This document shows positions 10,969 to 19,154 of a stretch of 64,000 nt of DNA, in pieces. The position numbers and the translations under genes were made by a program. Below the pieces are notes generated by a model. It made no database searches. It was not told the DNA's origin and saw only the letters and a list, made by a program, of their open reading frames with translations. Position 1 is the first letter of the stretch, and each line of letters starts with the position of its first letter. Origin of the DNA: Halospina denitrificans (lineage in GTDB: Bacteria; Pseudomonadota; Gammaproteobacteria; Pseudomonadales; Oleiphilaceae); NCBI RefSeq assembly GCF_004364635.1, contig NZ_SOAX01000008.1, positions 131,196-195,195 of the forward strand, written 5' to 3'.

Positions 10969-13290
10969 TCAGAAATCCACTTCGATACCGGCCCAGTAGG
11001 TGCGCGGCTTGCCGGGACGAGCACCCGCGGGGCTCCAGGAGACGATGTATTCGTCATCCGTGGCGTTCTCCACGCTGGCGATACCGCTGACCTGGTCTGT
11101 GAACGCATAGCGCCCCGAGACATCCACCACGAAGCGGGATTCGATCTCCTCGTCCGCCGGGATGGAGCCACTGCCGGCCTGTGAACGGGCATCGCTGACG
11201 TAGTTGCCGGTAATGTCGCCGGACCAGGGACCGGTTTCAATGCCGGCTCCCAGGGTCAGCTGGTGCTCCGGAATGTCCGGGAGTTCGTCACCATTCTGCG
11301 CGTTGCCCCAGGAGGCGAATTGCCGGTCAATGTTGTCACTGCTGAACTCGGACTCCGTATAGGTGTAGACCGCGCTGAGTGGCAGACTGACGCCCAGTTG
11401 CTGCGCTGCACCCAGGTCATAGAGAGCCGTTGCTTCCAGGCCGCGGATCTCGACTTCGCCGCCGTTGAAGGTCTGGCCATCGTCGACCTGGGCCTGGCTG
11501 CAGCCACTGGCGTTGGTGCAGGTTGCCAGAAGGTTGTCGTAGTCGTTGTAGAAGGCAACCAGCTCTGAAGAGAATGCGCCGTCATTGTAACGGCCTCCCA
11601 GTTCATAGTTGACGCTGGTCTCTTCTTCGGCATCGGGGTCGGAACCGGATGGTGAGAAGCCACGGTGAACGCCGCCCAGCAGTGTCAGTGCGTCACTGAC
11701 CTGGTACGTCGCTCCGATACCGGGGGTCACCACGTCATAGCTGTTCTCGCGGCCGCCGGTTACGTTCGTGCGGGCCACGTCGCCGTATTCGGTGCGGTCC
11801 AGGTCGATGGATTCGTAGCGAACGCCCGGCATGACCTGCCAGTTCCCGAAGGTCATGGTGTCTAGGATGTAGCCGGCAATGGCATCCGCCTCGGTCTTGC
11901 GGTTCGAACCGGTGCGAGGGCCGCCGCTTGTACCGGTGAACACCATGGAGCCTGTCTCGCTCATGCCGTACTGGTCATCCCACTCATGCCGGTCGATTTC
12001 GTCCTCGTGAACCCGCAGGCCGACATCGACGTCGTGCTGGACATCACCCGTTGTGAACCGATACCCCAGCTCCGTCTGTATGCCTTGGGCGTAGTACTTG
12101 CGGTTGCCGGCATCAACATTGGCTTGCAGGCCCGGGTTGCCCTGACCCTGGTAGGCGTCGCCGGTGGCCGGGTTGCCCTTGAGCCAGCTCAGAAGGTCAG
12201 GGTTGCCGTCGGGGTTTGTGATGATTTCGGAGTGGCTGGTGCCATCAACGTTGCCGAGCTTGTACCAGTTGCGCTCAAAGTTGTTCCGGTAGAGCGTCGT
12301 GGTCAGGTCCAGGTCCCCGGAGAACTCGATGTAGTGGGTCAGACTGTACTGCTCGCGCTCACTGTGGAACCGATCCTGGGCCGAGCCCGCGTAGCGGCGG
12401 TAGGGATCCTTCTGGAAGTCCTCAAGCGTCTGGCCTATGTAGCTTTCATTGGCATCGCGTTCGCCCATGCCTACCTTGAGATCCACCTGCTGGTAGAGGT
12501 CGGCTTCCGGGGCGGAGTGCCAGCGTAGTTTGCCCACGAACTCGCGGCGCTCAAAGCCGGTGTCCGGCTCGCTGCGGTTTTCAGTGGAAAGGCCCTGCAC
12601 ATCACGCGGGGTGTCCAGATCACGGAAACCATCAGAGCCGTCGGTGTAGCCCTCGATCATCCAGCCCCACTGCCCGGAGGATCCGCCCATATGCGCGTGG
12701 TGGCGCTCGCCGCCGTTGGAACCGAGCATGGACTGGATCCGGCCACCGAACTCCTCGGAGGGAATCGGTGTCGAGATCATATTCAGTGCGCCGCCGTTGG
12801 TATAGGGGCCGTACTTGATGGAGCTGGAGCCCTTGCGGACCTCAACGTTGTGCATCCGGCCGATGGGCGGGAAATAGTAAGCCGAGGGTGCTGCATAGGG
12901 GGCCGGGGCCGCCAGGACGCCATCCTCCATGAGGGTGATCTTGCCGCTTCGACCCGTTGAGGTGCCTCGCATGCCGATGTTGGGGAAAAGCCCGAACCCA
13001 TCCTCCTCGCGGATATTCACGCCGGGGATCTGTCTGAGTACACGGTTTGGATCGTTGTAGTTGTGCTGATCCAACCCGTCTTCGTCGATAACGTGGGCGG
13101 ACCCCGGCACATTGCTGATGCGCTCCGGGCCACCGGTAATGGTCAGCTGGTCCAGCGTGAAGTCGTTCTGTGCGGCGCCGGTTTCGGCTTCCTGCGCCAT
13201 AACGGGGGCACTGCCAAGAATTGACACTGCGATGGCGACCGAGAGGGTATTTTTTCGTGCTGCAGGAGGCAGCGGGAATCCTGTTGTCAT
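10969..13290 (-). CDS. TonB-dependent siderophore receptor (FecA-like)
   Basis: 773 residues with AAGGAG six bases before ATG 13290. A signal peptide ends near PVMAQ (about 33). The plug follows with TonB-box-like DQLTITGG, then IPGVNIREEDGFGLFPNIGMRG and VEVRKGSSSIKYGPYTNGGALNM. The remainder is a 22-strand-type barrel ending in YWAGIEVDF. IPGVNIREEDG and the overall layout resemble FecA-type iron(III)-chelate receptors. There is no N-terminal signalling domain and no adjacent sigma/anti-sigma pair. A Fur-like box precedes it, so iron-repressed uptake of a ferric chelate across the outer membrane is the likely role. The ligand is unknown. Confidence 0.9.
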   Translation of the reverse strand: MTTGFPLPPAARKNTLSVAIAVSILGSAPVMAQEAETGAAQNDFTLDQLTITGGPERISNVPGSAHVIDEDGLDQHNYNDPNRVLRQIPGVNIREEDGFGLFPNIGMRGTSTGRSGKITLMEDGVLAAPAPYAAPSAYYFPPIGRMHNVEVRKGSSSIKYGPYTNGGALNMISTPIPSEEFGGRIQSMLGSNGGERHHAHMGGSSGQWGWMIEGYTDGSDGFRDLDTPRDVQGLSTENRSEPDTGFERREFVGKLRWHSAPEADLYQQVDLKVGMGERDANESYIGQTLEDFQKDPYRRYAGSAQDRFHSEREQYSLTHYIEFSGDLDLTTTLYRNNFERNWYKLGNVDGTSHSEIITNPDGNPDLLSWLKGNPATGDAYQGQGNPGLQANVDAGNRKYYAQGIQTELGYRFTTGDVQHDVDVGLRVHEDEIDRHEWDDQYGMSETGSMVFTGTSGGPRTGSNRKTEADAIAGYILDTMTFGNWQVMPGVRYESIDLDRTEYGDVARTNVTGGRENSYDVVTPGIGATYQVSDALTLLGGVHRGFSPSGSDPDAEEETSVNYELGGRYNDGAFSSELVAFYNDYDNLLATCTNASGCSQAQVDDGQTFNGGEVEIRGLEATALYDLGAAQQLGVSLPLSAVYTYTESEFSSDNIDRQFASWGNAQNGDELPDIPEHQLTLGAGIETGPWSGDITGNYVSDARSQAGSGSIPADEEIESRFVVDVSGRYAFTDQVSGIASVENATDDEYIVSWSPAGARPGKPRTYWAGIEVDF

Positions 13291-13323
13291 TGAGTACTCC
13301 TTACTGCTTTTGTGAATAGTAAA

Positions 13324-13342
13324 CTAAATGAGAATCATTGTT
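13324..13342 (-). promoter_or_regulatory. Fur box upstream of the receptor gene
   Basis: The interval contains the perfect dyad AATGA-GAA-TCATT (13327-13339), which matches the hexamer pattern of the Fur consensus. It lies about 35 bp upstream of the receptor ATG, in an AT-rich promoter-sized gap. Iron-dependent repression is inferred from the match. Confidence 0.75.
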
Positions 13343-13428
13343 GTGCGCAGTAAAGTATTATTAGCGTTAACGGATGTCAATGCTGGCTACAGGAATTTTA
13401 AGGTGCAGCGGGAAGCCAGAATGCCGGA

Positions 13429-14457
13429 TCAGGGGGTATCGGCGCCGGCGCCTGAGGGCAGAAAGCGTGAGCGGTAGCTGCCTGGTGTCATGCCTGTCCT
13501 GGATCGAAACAGGCGTGAGAATGAGCTTACGTCATCGTACCCAACCCGCTCGGTCACCTGTGACAGCCGTAGCTGCGGGTCCTCCAGCAGCTTCCTGGCG
13601 TACTCGACGCGCAGTGACTGGAGGTAATTCAGGGGCGTCTCCCCAGTGGCCGCTCGGAAGCGGCGCTTGAAGGTGCGCGGGGTCAGGTTGAAACGTTCGG
13701 CGAGTGCATCCATCCGGATCGGGGCTGCCAGGTTCTGGTCCAGCCATGCCTGCACGGCCAGGATGGTCTGGTCCTGATGGTAACGGCGGGCATGGACGCT
13801 GGCATAGGCGGCCTGGTTCTGTCGCCCCATATCCAGAACAAAGGCCTTGGCCAGGGTCCGGGCCACCTCCACACCGCAATAGCGCTCCACCAGGAAGAGC
13901 CCCAGGTCGAACCAGGCCATGCCGCCGCCAGCGCAGAAGATGGTGTCATTGGCGGTGATCAGCTGGTGCGGACGAAGGGTGACGCGCGGGTAGCGCTGCC
14001 GGAAGAGGTCGCAGTAGCCCCAGTGCGTCGTGGCGTCCCGGTGGTTCAGAAGGCCCGCTTCGGCCAACAGGAAGGCGCCGGTACAGTTGCTGGCAATATC
14101 GACGCCCGCGTTGTGCCAATGCTGTAACAGGGCCTGTAATTCATGGTTTCCGGCCAGGGTCCGGTCAATCTCACCCCCGATAGTGGGAACCATGACAACA
14201 TCCGGCGATCCGAGGCTTTCCCAGCTACAATGGGCCTGCAGGGTCAGGCCGTTGACGCAGCGGCAGGGTCGTCCGCCGGGCGTGGCCAGAATCACCTCGA
14301 AGCGGGGTTCCGGCTGCTGCTCATGGATACGGGCCCAGGTGACCCCCGCCATGCGGAACAGATCCATGATGCCGGTGATTGCCGTGGCGAGCGCCTGATC
14401 GAAGCCAATAATGGCAACCTTTTTCAGTCCTGGCGGGACGGTATTGTCACGGCGCAT
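13429..14457 (-). CDS. GlxA-family transcriptional regulator (DJ-1/PfpI domain plus AraC HTH)
   Basis: 342 residues. The N-terminal half is a DJ-1/PfpI-like fold (KKVAIIGFDQAL at the start, DIASNCTGAFLLAEAGLL around 134-151 with the Cys at the nucleophile position). The C-terminal 120 residues are an AraC/XylS double helix-turn-helix: MDALAERFNLTPRTFKRRFR, then LSQVTERVGYDDVSSFSRLF. Family members (GlxA, GbdR, CdhR) control catabolism of amines or amino acids such as glycine betaine, carnitine or arginine. It is divergent from an acyl-CoA dehydrogenase/crotonase pair, which it may activate; the ligand is unknown. Confidence 0.9.
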   Translation of the reverse strand: MRRDNTVPPGLKKVAIIGFDQALATAITGIMDLFRMAGVTWARIHEQQPEPRFEVILATPGGRPCRCVNGLTLQAHCSWESLGSPDVVMVPTIGGEIDRTLAGNHELQALLQHWHNAGVDIASNCTGAFLLAEAGLLNHRDATTHWGYCDLFRQRYPRVTLRPHQLITANDTIFCAGGGMAWFDLGLFLVERYCGVEVARTLAKAFVLDMGRQNQAAYASVHARRYHQDQTILAVQAWLDQNLAAPIRMDALAERFNLTPRTFKRRFRAATGETPLNYLQSLRVEYARKLLEDPQLRLSQVTERVGYDDVSSFSRLFRSRTGMTPGSYRSRFLPSGAGADTP

Positions 14458-14490
14458 GGTTTGTCTCAGTGTCGTGAATGGCCAAGATTA

Positions 14491-14504
14491 TGTCAGTTGT
14501 GACA
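14491..14504. promoter_or_regulatory. Inverted repeat in the GlxA-regulator/acyl-CoA dehydrogenase gap
   Basis: TGTCA-GTTG-TGACA is a perfect dyad in the 114-bp divergent intergenic region. It could be an operator for the neighbouring AraC-type regulator or for another dimeric regulator. Its position is the only support. Confidence 0.3.
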
Positions 14505-14571
14505 GTGGGCGGCCAGGTCACCCTGTGGCATGGTCATGGGTACGTTTCCAAACAGTGATGGGGTAAGGTTC

Positions 14572-16374
14572 ATGTCAGATACGCTGCTCAACCGCCGGGA
14601 TCTGGACTTTCAGCTCTACGAGGCCCTGGATACCGAATCGCTCTGCGAGCGGGAGCGCTTTGCCGAGCACAGCCGCGAGACGTTCAGTGCCGTGATCGAC
14701 ACAGCGGATAGGATCGCCCGCGAGCAGTTCGCGCCCCACAACAGTGTGGCGGACAAGGAAGAACCCCGTTTTGAGGACGGCAAGGTCACCATGCGCCCCG
14801 AGGTGAAAACTGCCATGGATGCCTATGCTGAGGCAGGCTTCATTGCCGGGCGCTATGATTACGAGCTGGGTGGGATGCAGCTGCCCGAGACGGTGATGAC
14901 CGCCTGCAACGGCTTCTTCATGGCCGCCAACCCGAGCACCGCGGGTTACCCCTTCCTGACCACGGCGGCGGCGAACGTCATCCGTACCTTCGGCTCATCC
15001 GAGCAGCAGCAACAGTTCCTGGAGCCGATGCTGGCCGGGCGCTTTACCGGCACCATGGCACTGACTGAGCCCCAGGCCGGCTCCTCGCTCGCGGACCTGC
15101 GGACCACGGCGACGCCCACGGATGAGGGCCACTACCTGATCAAGGGTGCCAAGATCTATATCTCCGGCGGTGAGCACGAACTCAGCGATAACATCGTCAA
15201 CCTGGTGCTGGCGCGGATTCGTGGCGCGCCGGCGGGTGTGAAGGGCATCTCCATGTTCATCGTGCCCAAGTACCGGTTGGATGCCGAGGGCAATCCCGGT
15301 GAGCGTAACGGGGTGGAGCTGGCCGGGCTGATCCACAAGCTTGGCTACCGGGGCACCACCTCAACGGCGCTCAGCTTCGGCTCCGACAACGAGTGCCACG
15401 GGTACCTGGTGGGCGAGCCACACGAGGGGCTGAAGTACATGTTCCAGATGATGAATGAGGCACGTCTGGGCGTGGGCTTCGGGGCAACGGCAATCGGTTA
15501 CCGGGGCTACCTGCACAGCCTGGAATACGCCCGGGACCGCCGCCAGGGTCGTCATCCGTCAGACAAGGATCCATCCAGCGAGCCCATTGCGATTATTGAG
15601 CACGCGGACGTGCGACGCATGCTGCTGGCCCAGAAATCCTGGATGGAGGGTGCCTTTGCTCTCTGCATGTACGGGGCGCGCCTGATGGATGACAGCCATA
15701 CGGCGCCGGGTGAGCAGCAGCGCCACGAGGCGCGCCAGATGCTGGATCTGTTGACGCCGGTGATCAAGGCCTGGCCCTCCGAGTACGGGCCCAGGGCCAA
15801 TGACCTGGCGATCCAGGTCTACGGCGGTGCTGGTTATACCCGGGAATACCCGGTCGAGCAGTGCTGGCGCGATAATCGGCTCAACCCCATCCACGAGGGG
15901 ACCAATGGCATCCAGGCCATGGATCTGCTCGGGCGCAAGGTCTGGCAGGGCAGCGGGGAAGCCATCCAGTTGCTGTTTGGCGCCATTCAGCGCGACCTGG
16001 AGGCGGCCGAAGGCGAGCAGTGCCAGCAATGGGCCTATTCCCTGAGTGAGACGCTGCAGCAGGCCGGGCAGGTGACCCAGGTGCTGGGCAAGGCGTTGGG
16101 GCAGGAGTCCCCGGAGAAGGCCCTGGCGAACGCGTCCGTGTACCTGCGCCTGTTTGGGCACATCACCGTCGCCTGGATGTGGCTGCGCCAGGCCAACGCG
16201 GCCACCGCGGGGCTGACCCGGGACCCTGAAGGCGACGATGCGGCCTTCTACCGGGGCAAGCTGCAGGCGGCGCAGTACTTCTTCCACTGGGAACTGCCGA
16301 CCGTGGCCCAGGACCTGGTGATTCTGCGCAACATGGATGATACCTGCTTCAACATGCGGGATGAGTGGTTCTGA
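14572..16374 (+). CDS. Acyl-CoA dehydrogenase family protein (DmdC/AcdA-like long form)
   Basis: 600 residues from ATG 14572; the frame is open from 14530, but GGTAAGG precedes the later ATG. The FAD/substrate motif FTGTMALTEPQAGSSLADLR lies in the N-terminal half. YGGAGYTREYPVEQCWRDNR is followed by IHEGTNGIQAMDLLGRK with candidate catalytic Glu442. The extended C-terminus of about 130 residues is typical of the roughly 600-residue acyl-CoA dehydrogenases such as 3-methylmercaptopropionyl-CoA dehydrogenase DmdC. The same architecture serves long-chain acyl-CoA, so DMSP use cannot be concluded. The next gene, a crotonase, begins 27 bp later and is probably co-transcribed. Confidence 0.88.
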   Translation: MSDTLLNRRDLDFQLYEALDTESLCERERFAEHSRETFSAVIDTADRIAREQFAPHNSVADKEEPRFEDGKVTMRPEVKTAMDAYAEAGFIAGRYDYELGGMQLPETVMTACNGFFMAANPSTAGYPFLTTAAANVIRTFGSSEQQQQFLEPMLAGRFTGTMALTEPQAGSSLADLRTTATPTDEGHYLIKGAKIYISGGEHELSDNIVNLVLARIRGAPAGVKGISMFIVPKYRLDAEGNPGERNGVELAGLIHKLGYRGTTSTALSFGSDNECHGYLVGEPHEGLKYMFQMMNEARLGVGFGATAIGYRGYLHSLEYARDRRQGRHPSDKDPSSEPIAIIEHADVRRMLLAQKSWMEGAFALCMYGARLMDDSHTAPGEQQRHEARQMLDLLTPVIKAWPSEYGPRANDLAIQVYGGAGYTREYPVEQCWRDNRLNPIHEGTNGIQAMDLLGRKVWQGSGEAIQLLFGAIQRDLEAAEGEQCQQWAYSLSETLQQAGQVTQVLGKALGQESPEKALANASVYLRLFGHITVAWMWLRQANAATAGLTRDPEGDDAAFYRGKLQAAQYFFHWELPTVAQDLVILRNMDDTCFNMRDEWF

Positions 16375-16401
16375 CAGACAGATTGCGAGGGAGAGAAGCT
16401 G

Positions 16402-17181
16402 ATGGCACTGGTTAATGTGGAAGCAAGGGGGCATGTGCTGCTGATCGGGCTGAATCGACCCGAGAAGATGAATGCCGTGAACCGGGAAATGTACCACCTC
16501 ATTGCCGGGGCCTACGGGCGCCTCAATCGCGATCCGGAGCTGCGCGTGGGGTTGGTTTATGCAGAAGGCGATCATTTTACAGCCGGCCTGCAGCTCGACG
16601 ACTGGGCGGATGTGTTCGCCACTGGTGAAGGATTCCCGCTTGAGGAAGGCGAGGTGGACCCGTTCTTTATCAACGGCCCACCCATGGACAAGCCCATTGT
16701 TTATGCAACGCAGGGCATATGCTTCACCTGTGGCGTTGAAATGATGCTGAATGCCGATATCCGGGTTGCGGCCAACAATACCCGCTATGCCCAGCTTGAG
16801 GTCAAGCGTGGGATCTACGCCTGCGGTGGTGCCACCATGCGCCTGCAGGAGGAAATCGGTTGGGCCAATGCCCAGCGTTATCTGCTGACTGGCGACGAAT
16901 GGACGGCACAGCAGGCCTGTGACTGGGGGCTGGTCCAGGAACTGGTGGAGCCCGGCCAACAGTTTGATCGCGCCCTTGAACTGGCGGAGAAGGTGGTCAA
17001 TGCGGCACCGCTGGGCGTTCAGGGCAGCCTGAAGTCCTCCCGGATTGCGCGTCTTGAGGGGCACGATGCCGCCAAGCAGCGGGTTTTCCGGGATCTGGCG
17101 CCGGTCATGGCGAGTGAGGACGTGCAGGAGGGCATCCAATCCTTCCTGGAGCGCCGTGATGCAGTCTTTAAAGGCCGTTAA
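16402..17181 (+). CDS. Enoyl-CoA hydratase/isomerase family protein
   Basis: 259 residues, a crotonase fold of standard length. The oxyanion-hole segments are FTAGLQLDDW (residues about 58-67) and GICFTCGVEMMLNADIRVAA (about 108-127). GGATMRLQEEIGWANAQRYLLTG follows in the region that normally carries the catalytic acid. The usual Gly-Gly of the second motif is CG here. GGGAGAG lies before ATG 16402. Together with the upstream acyl-CoA dehydrogenase it would catalyse consecutive steps of an acyl-CoA oxidation pathway in the cytoplasm. Confidence 0.88.
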   Translation: MALVNVEARGHVLLIGLNRPEKMNAVNREMYHLIAGAYGRLNRDPELRVGLVYAEGDHFTAGLQLDDWADVFATGEGFPLEEGEVDPFFINGPPMDKPIVYATQGICFTCGVEMMLNADIRVAANNTRYAQLEVKRGIYACGGATMRLQEEIGWANAQRYLLTGDEWTAQQACDWGLVQELVEPGQQFDRALELAEKVVNAAPLGVQGSLKSSRIARLEGHDAAKQRVFRDLAPVMASEDVQEGIQSFLERRDAVFKGR

Positions 17182-17208
17182 AGTTTTCTGTCAGACAGGA
17201 TTGTTCTG

Positions 17209-17237
17209 TTGATTCCCGTCAGGCGGATCGATATTCT
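17209..17237 (+). promoter_or_regulatory. Candidate sigma70 promoter for the 102-residue gene
   Basis: TTGATT (17209-17214) and TATTCT (17232-17237) are separated by exactly 17 bp, 43 bp before ATG 17280. This is a reasonable match by eye. Confidence 0.45.
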
Positions 17238-17279
17238 GCGAATCTGAGCAGGCAGAAATTCCCGCAAGAGACCGTCCTG

Positions 17280-17588
17280 ATGGATGATTGGCAGATTGAC
17301 GTGGCGGCGCAGACAGCCCACCACAGCAGCGGTCTTCAACTGAGCTTTGAAGGCAAACCCCGGACCAAGCACTTTTCCGGTACTCCTATCCGTGTGCCTG
17401 ATGGCATGCAGTCCCTAGAGCTTGTGCGACTGATCCGGGAGGGTTATCAGGCGTTCGAGAATGCCTGGCCCGATGAAGATGATGACACTGTGGCAAAGGC
17501 GTCCGGCAAGGCCGAGCAGGAAGAGAGCAACGGGGTGCAGGTGCGCCACCGGCGGCCCCGGCGGCGCCTTTCCCGCAGCGATTCCTGA
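17280..17588 (+). CDS. Small uncharacterised protein
   Basis: 102 residues, no family recognised. The first 65 residues look folded (GLQLSFEGKPRTKHFSGTPI, then SLELVRLIREGYQAFENAW). The C-terminal third is low-complexity acidic and then Arg-rich (RHRRPRRRLSRSDS). It has no signal peptide or membrane segment. A plausible promoter precedes it and the gene fits between its neighbours without overlap. The ribosome site is weak, so coding status is likely rather than certain. Confidence 0.55.
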   Translation: MDDWQIDVAAQTAHHSSGLQLSFEGKPRTKHFSGTPIRVPDGMQSLELVRLIREGYQAFENAWPDEDDDTVAKASGKAEQEESNGVQVRHRRPRRRLSRSDS

Positions 17589-17593
17589 AGCAC

Positions 17594-18259
17594 CTACCAG
17601 GGTAATTCGGACCCGTCCGAGTGCCGGAAGGTGCCGGATTTCTCCAGGTCGAGTTCGTCCGCACGCTGAATCAGTCGCTCCGCAGCTTCCGCGGGGGTAA
17701 TGTGGCCGGTGTGGCCGGTCATGTCGGTCTGAACATAGCCCGGGTGGAAGATCCCGACCGGTATGCCGCGCGGTTTCAGATCCAGGGCCAGGGATTTGGC
17801 GGCGGCATTAAGGGCTGCCTTGGTCAGCCGGTAGCCGTAACGTCCGCCGGAATCATTGTCCCCAATGGAGCCCATCCGCGAGGTCATCACGATGATCTTG
17901 CCGCCATCGGGAATCAGGTCCAGGAGCGCGTTGGTCATCTTCAGGGGGCCCAGTGTATTCACCTCGAACTGCGTCTGTATGCGGTCCCAGTTCATGTCCG
18001 AGAGATTCTCGTCGGTGAGCAGGCCTGCGTTGTTGTAGAGCAGATCGATCCGCTGGCCTTCCAGGTTGCGTCTTGCCTTGCCAATGCTGATGTCATCGGT
18101 GACATCCACGCCTTCGATGACATTCACTCCAAGCGCCCTGAGATCGTCCGAGGCCGCCCGGCAGATGGCGGTGACAGTATCCCCGCGTTGCTGCCACTGG
18201 CGGGCAAGTTCGAGTCCGATGCCGCGGTTGGCGCCGGTAATGACAATGTGCTGCGTCAT
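17594..18259 (-). CDS. Short-chain dehydrogenase/reductase (SDR)
   Basis: 221 residues with GGAGGAG before ATG 18259. Classical SDR elements are visible: cofactor motif TGANRGIG (7-14), NNAG, catalytic Ser in VMTSRMGSI and YGYRLTKAA with the Tyr-x3-Lys pair, then HPGYVQTDM. The sequence resembles the C-factor/carbonyl-reductase-like group acting on small carbonyls; the substrate is unknown. It is divergent from the DUF481 gene (93 bp) and convergent with the small gene at 17280, leaving 5 bp. Confidence 0.9.
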   Translation of the reverse strand: MTQHIVITGANRGIGLELARQWQQRGDTVTAICRAASDDLRALGVNVIEGVDVTDDISIGKARRNLEGQRIDLLYNNAGLLTDENLSDMNWDRIQTQFEVNTLGPLKMTNALLDLIPDGGKIIVMTSRMGSIGDNDSGGRYGYRLTKAALNAAAKSLALDLKPRGIPVGIFHPGYVQTDMTGHTGHITPAEAAERLIQRADELDLEKSGTFRHSDGSELPW

Positions 18260-18352
18260 GGTCTACTCCTCCATTCAGGCTGTGATATGGACGCTGATCT
18301 GATAGCCTGCGTTTCTTCAACACCCTATAACGAATGTCCGGAGGAAGAAATA

Positions 18353-19084
18353 GTGGTTAAGCGAATTAGGGCCCTGGCGGGGGCTTTGCTTATGATGGGG
18401 ATGACCCTCCCGGCGGTTGCCCAGGAAGGTTGGTCCGGTGATGTTGAGGGAGGACTGGTAACGACATCGGGTAATACCGATGAAACGTCAATATCCGGGG
18501 AGGCGGATATAACCCGTGACTGGATGGACTGGCGTCAGAATGTGCTTCTCCAGTCGCGTTACACCGAGCAGAACGATGAACGCTCGGCAGAGCGCTATAC
18601 AGCGAGCACGCAGCTGGATTACAAGTTCAATCCCAATGACTTTGTCTTTATCCGCGCCCGCTACGACAATGATGATTTCAGCGGCTATCAGTTCCAGGCG
18701 AGTACCACAGCCGGTTACGGGCGTCGGATCTGGGAGCAAGGGGGAAGTCACTTCGATACCTCGGTGGGCGCTGGTTACCGGTACAGCAAGTTTGAGCAGC
18801 GCGATCCCGAGCAGGGATCAAAGCGGGAGGAACCCATTGCACGACTGGCAGTGGACTTCCTGTATGAGCTTTCAGAGACGGCCAAGTTCCGGGAGGAGCT
18901 TGAATCCGAGATCGGCGTTGATGAGGGGGACTCTGTATCCCGCTCGGTAACCTCGCTTCAGGCCAACATCAACAGCTCGGTCGCCATGCGGTTTTCGTAC
19001 ACTGTGGAACATGATTCCAACCCACCGTCTGATTCAAAGAACACGGATACCATCAGTGCGGTGACTGTGCTGTACAATTTCTGA
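18353..19084 (+). CDS. DUF481 outer-membrane protein
   Basis: 243 residues from GTG 18353, preceded by GGAGGAA at seven bases; the long upstream extension of this frame crosses the SDR gene antisense and is rejected. A signal peptide ends at PAVAQ. WSGDVEGGLVTTSGNTDETSISGEADITRD is the DUF481 opening (the 'SGNT' signature). The rest is a small beta-barrel ending in DTISAVTVLYNF with terminal Phe. DUF481 proteins such as E. coli YdiY are outer-membrane or periplasmic-facing barrels, sometimes acid- or salt-induced, with unknown function. Confidence 0.87.
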   Translation: MVKRIRALAGALLMMGMTLPAVAQEGWSGDVEGGLVTTSGNTDETSISGEADITRDWMDWRQNVLLQSRYTEQNDERSAERYTASTQLDYKFNPNDFVFIRARYDNDDFSGYQFQASTTAGYGRRIWEQGGSHFDTSVGAGYRYSKFEQRDPEQGSKREEPIARLAVDFLYELSETAKFREELESEIGVDEGDSVSRSVTSLQANINSSVAMRFSYTVEHDSNPPSDSKNTDTISAVTVLYNF

Positions 19085-19104
19085 ATGAATTCCGGGGGAG
19101 GGAG

Positions 19105-19126
19105 GGCCCCACCGAAGGGTGGGGCC
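19105..19126 (+). terminator. Hairpin downstream of the DUF481 gene
   Basis: A perfect 9-bp stem GGCCCCACC/GGTGGGGCC with loop GAAG, 20 bp after the stop codon, followed by TGTTTG. It lies between two convergent genes and could serve both. The T-tract is poor. Confidence 0.65.
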
Positions 19127-19154
19127 TGTTTGAGGTGGGCCTTGTCCGTCAGAC

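Noticed and set aside
11895-11915. tRNA T-arm-like GGTTCGAACC
   Set aside because: It lies inside the TonB-dependent receptor coding sequence and no acceptor or anticodon stem surrounds it.
15559-17139. 526-codon open frame antisense to the acyl-CoA dehydrogenase and crotonase genes
   Set aside because: It spans two clear genes on the other strand, and its translation is His/Gln/Arg-rich without a domain.
17621-18352. N-terminal extension of the DUF481 protein by 244 codons
   Set aside because: The extension lies antisense to the SDR gene; GTG 18353 has a strong ribosome site and directly begins a signal peptide.
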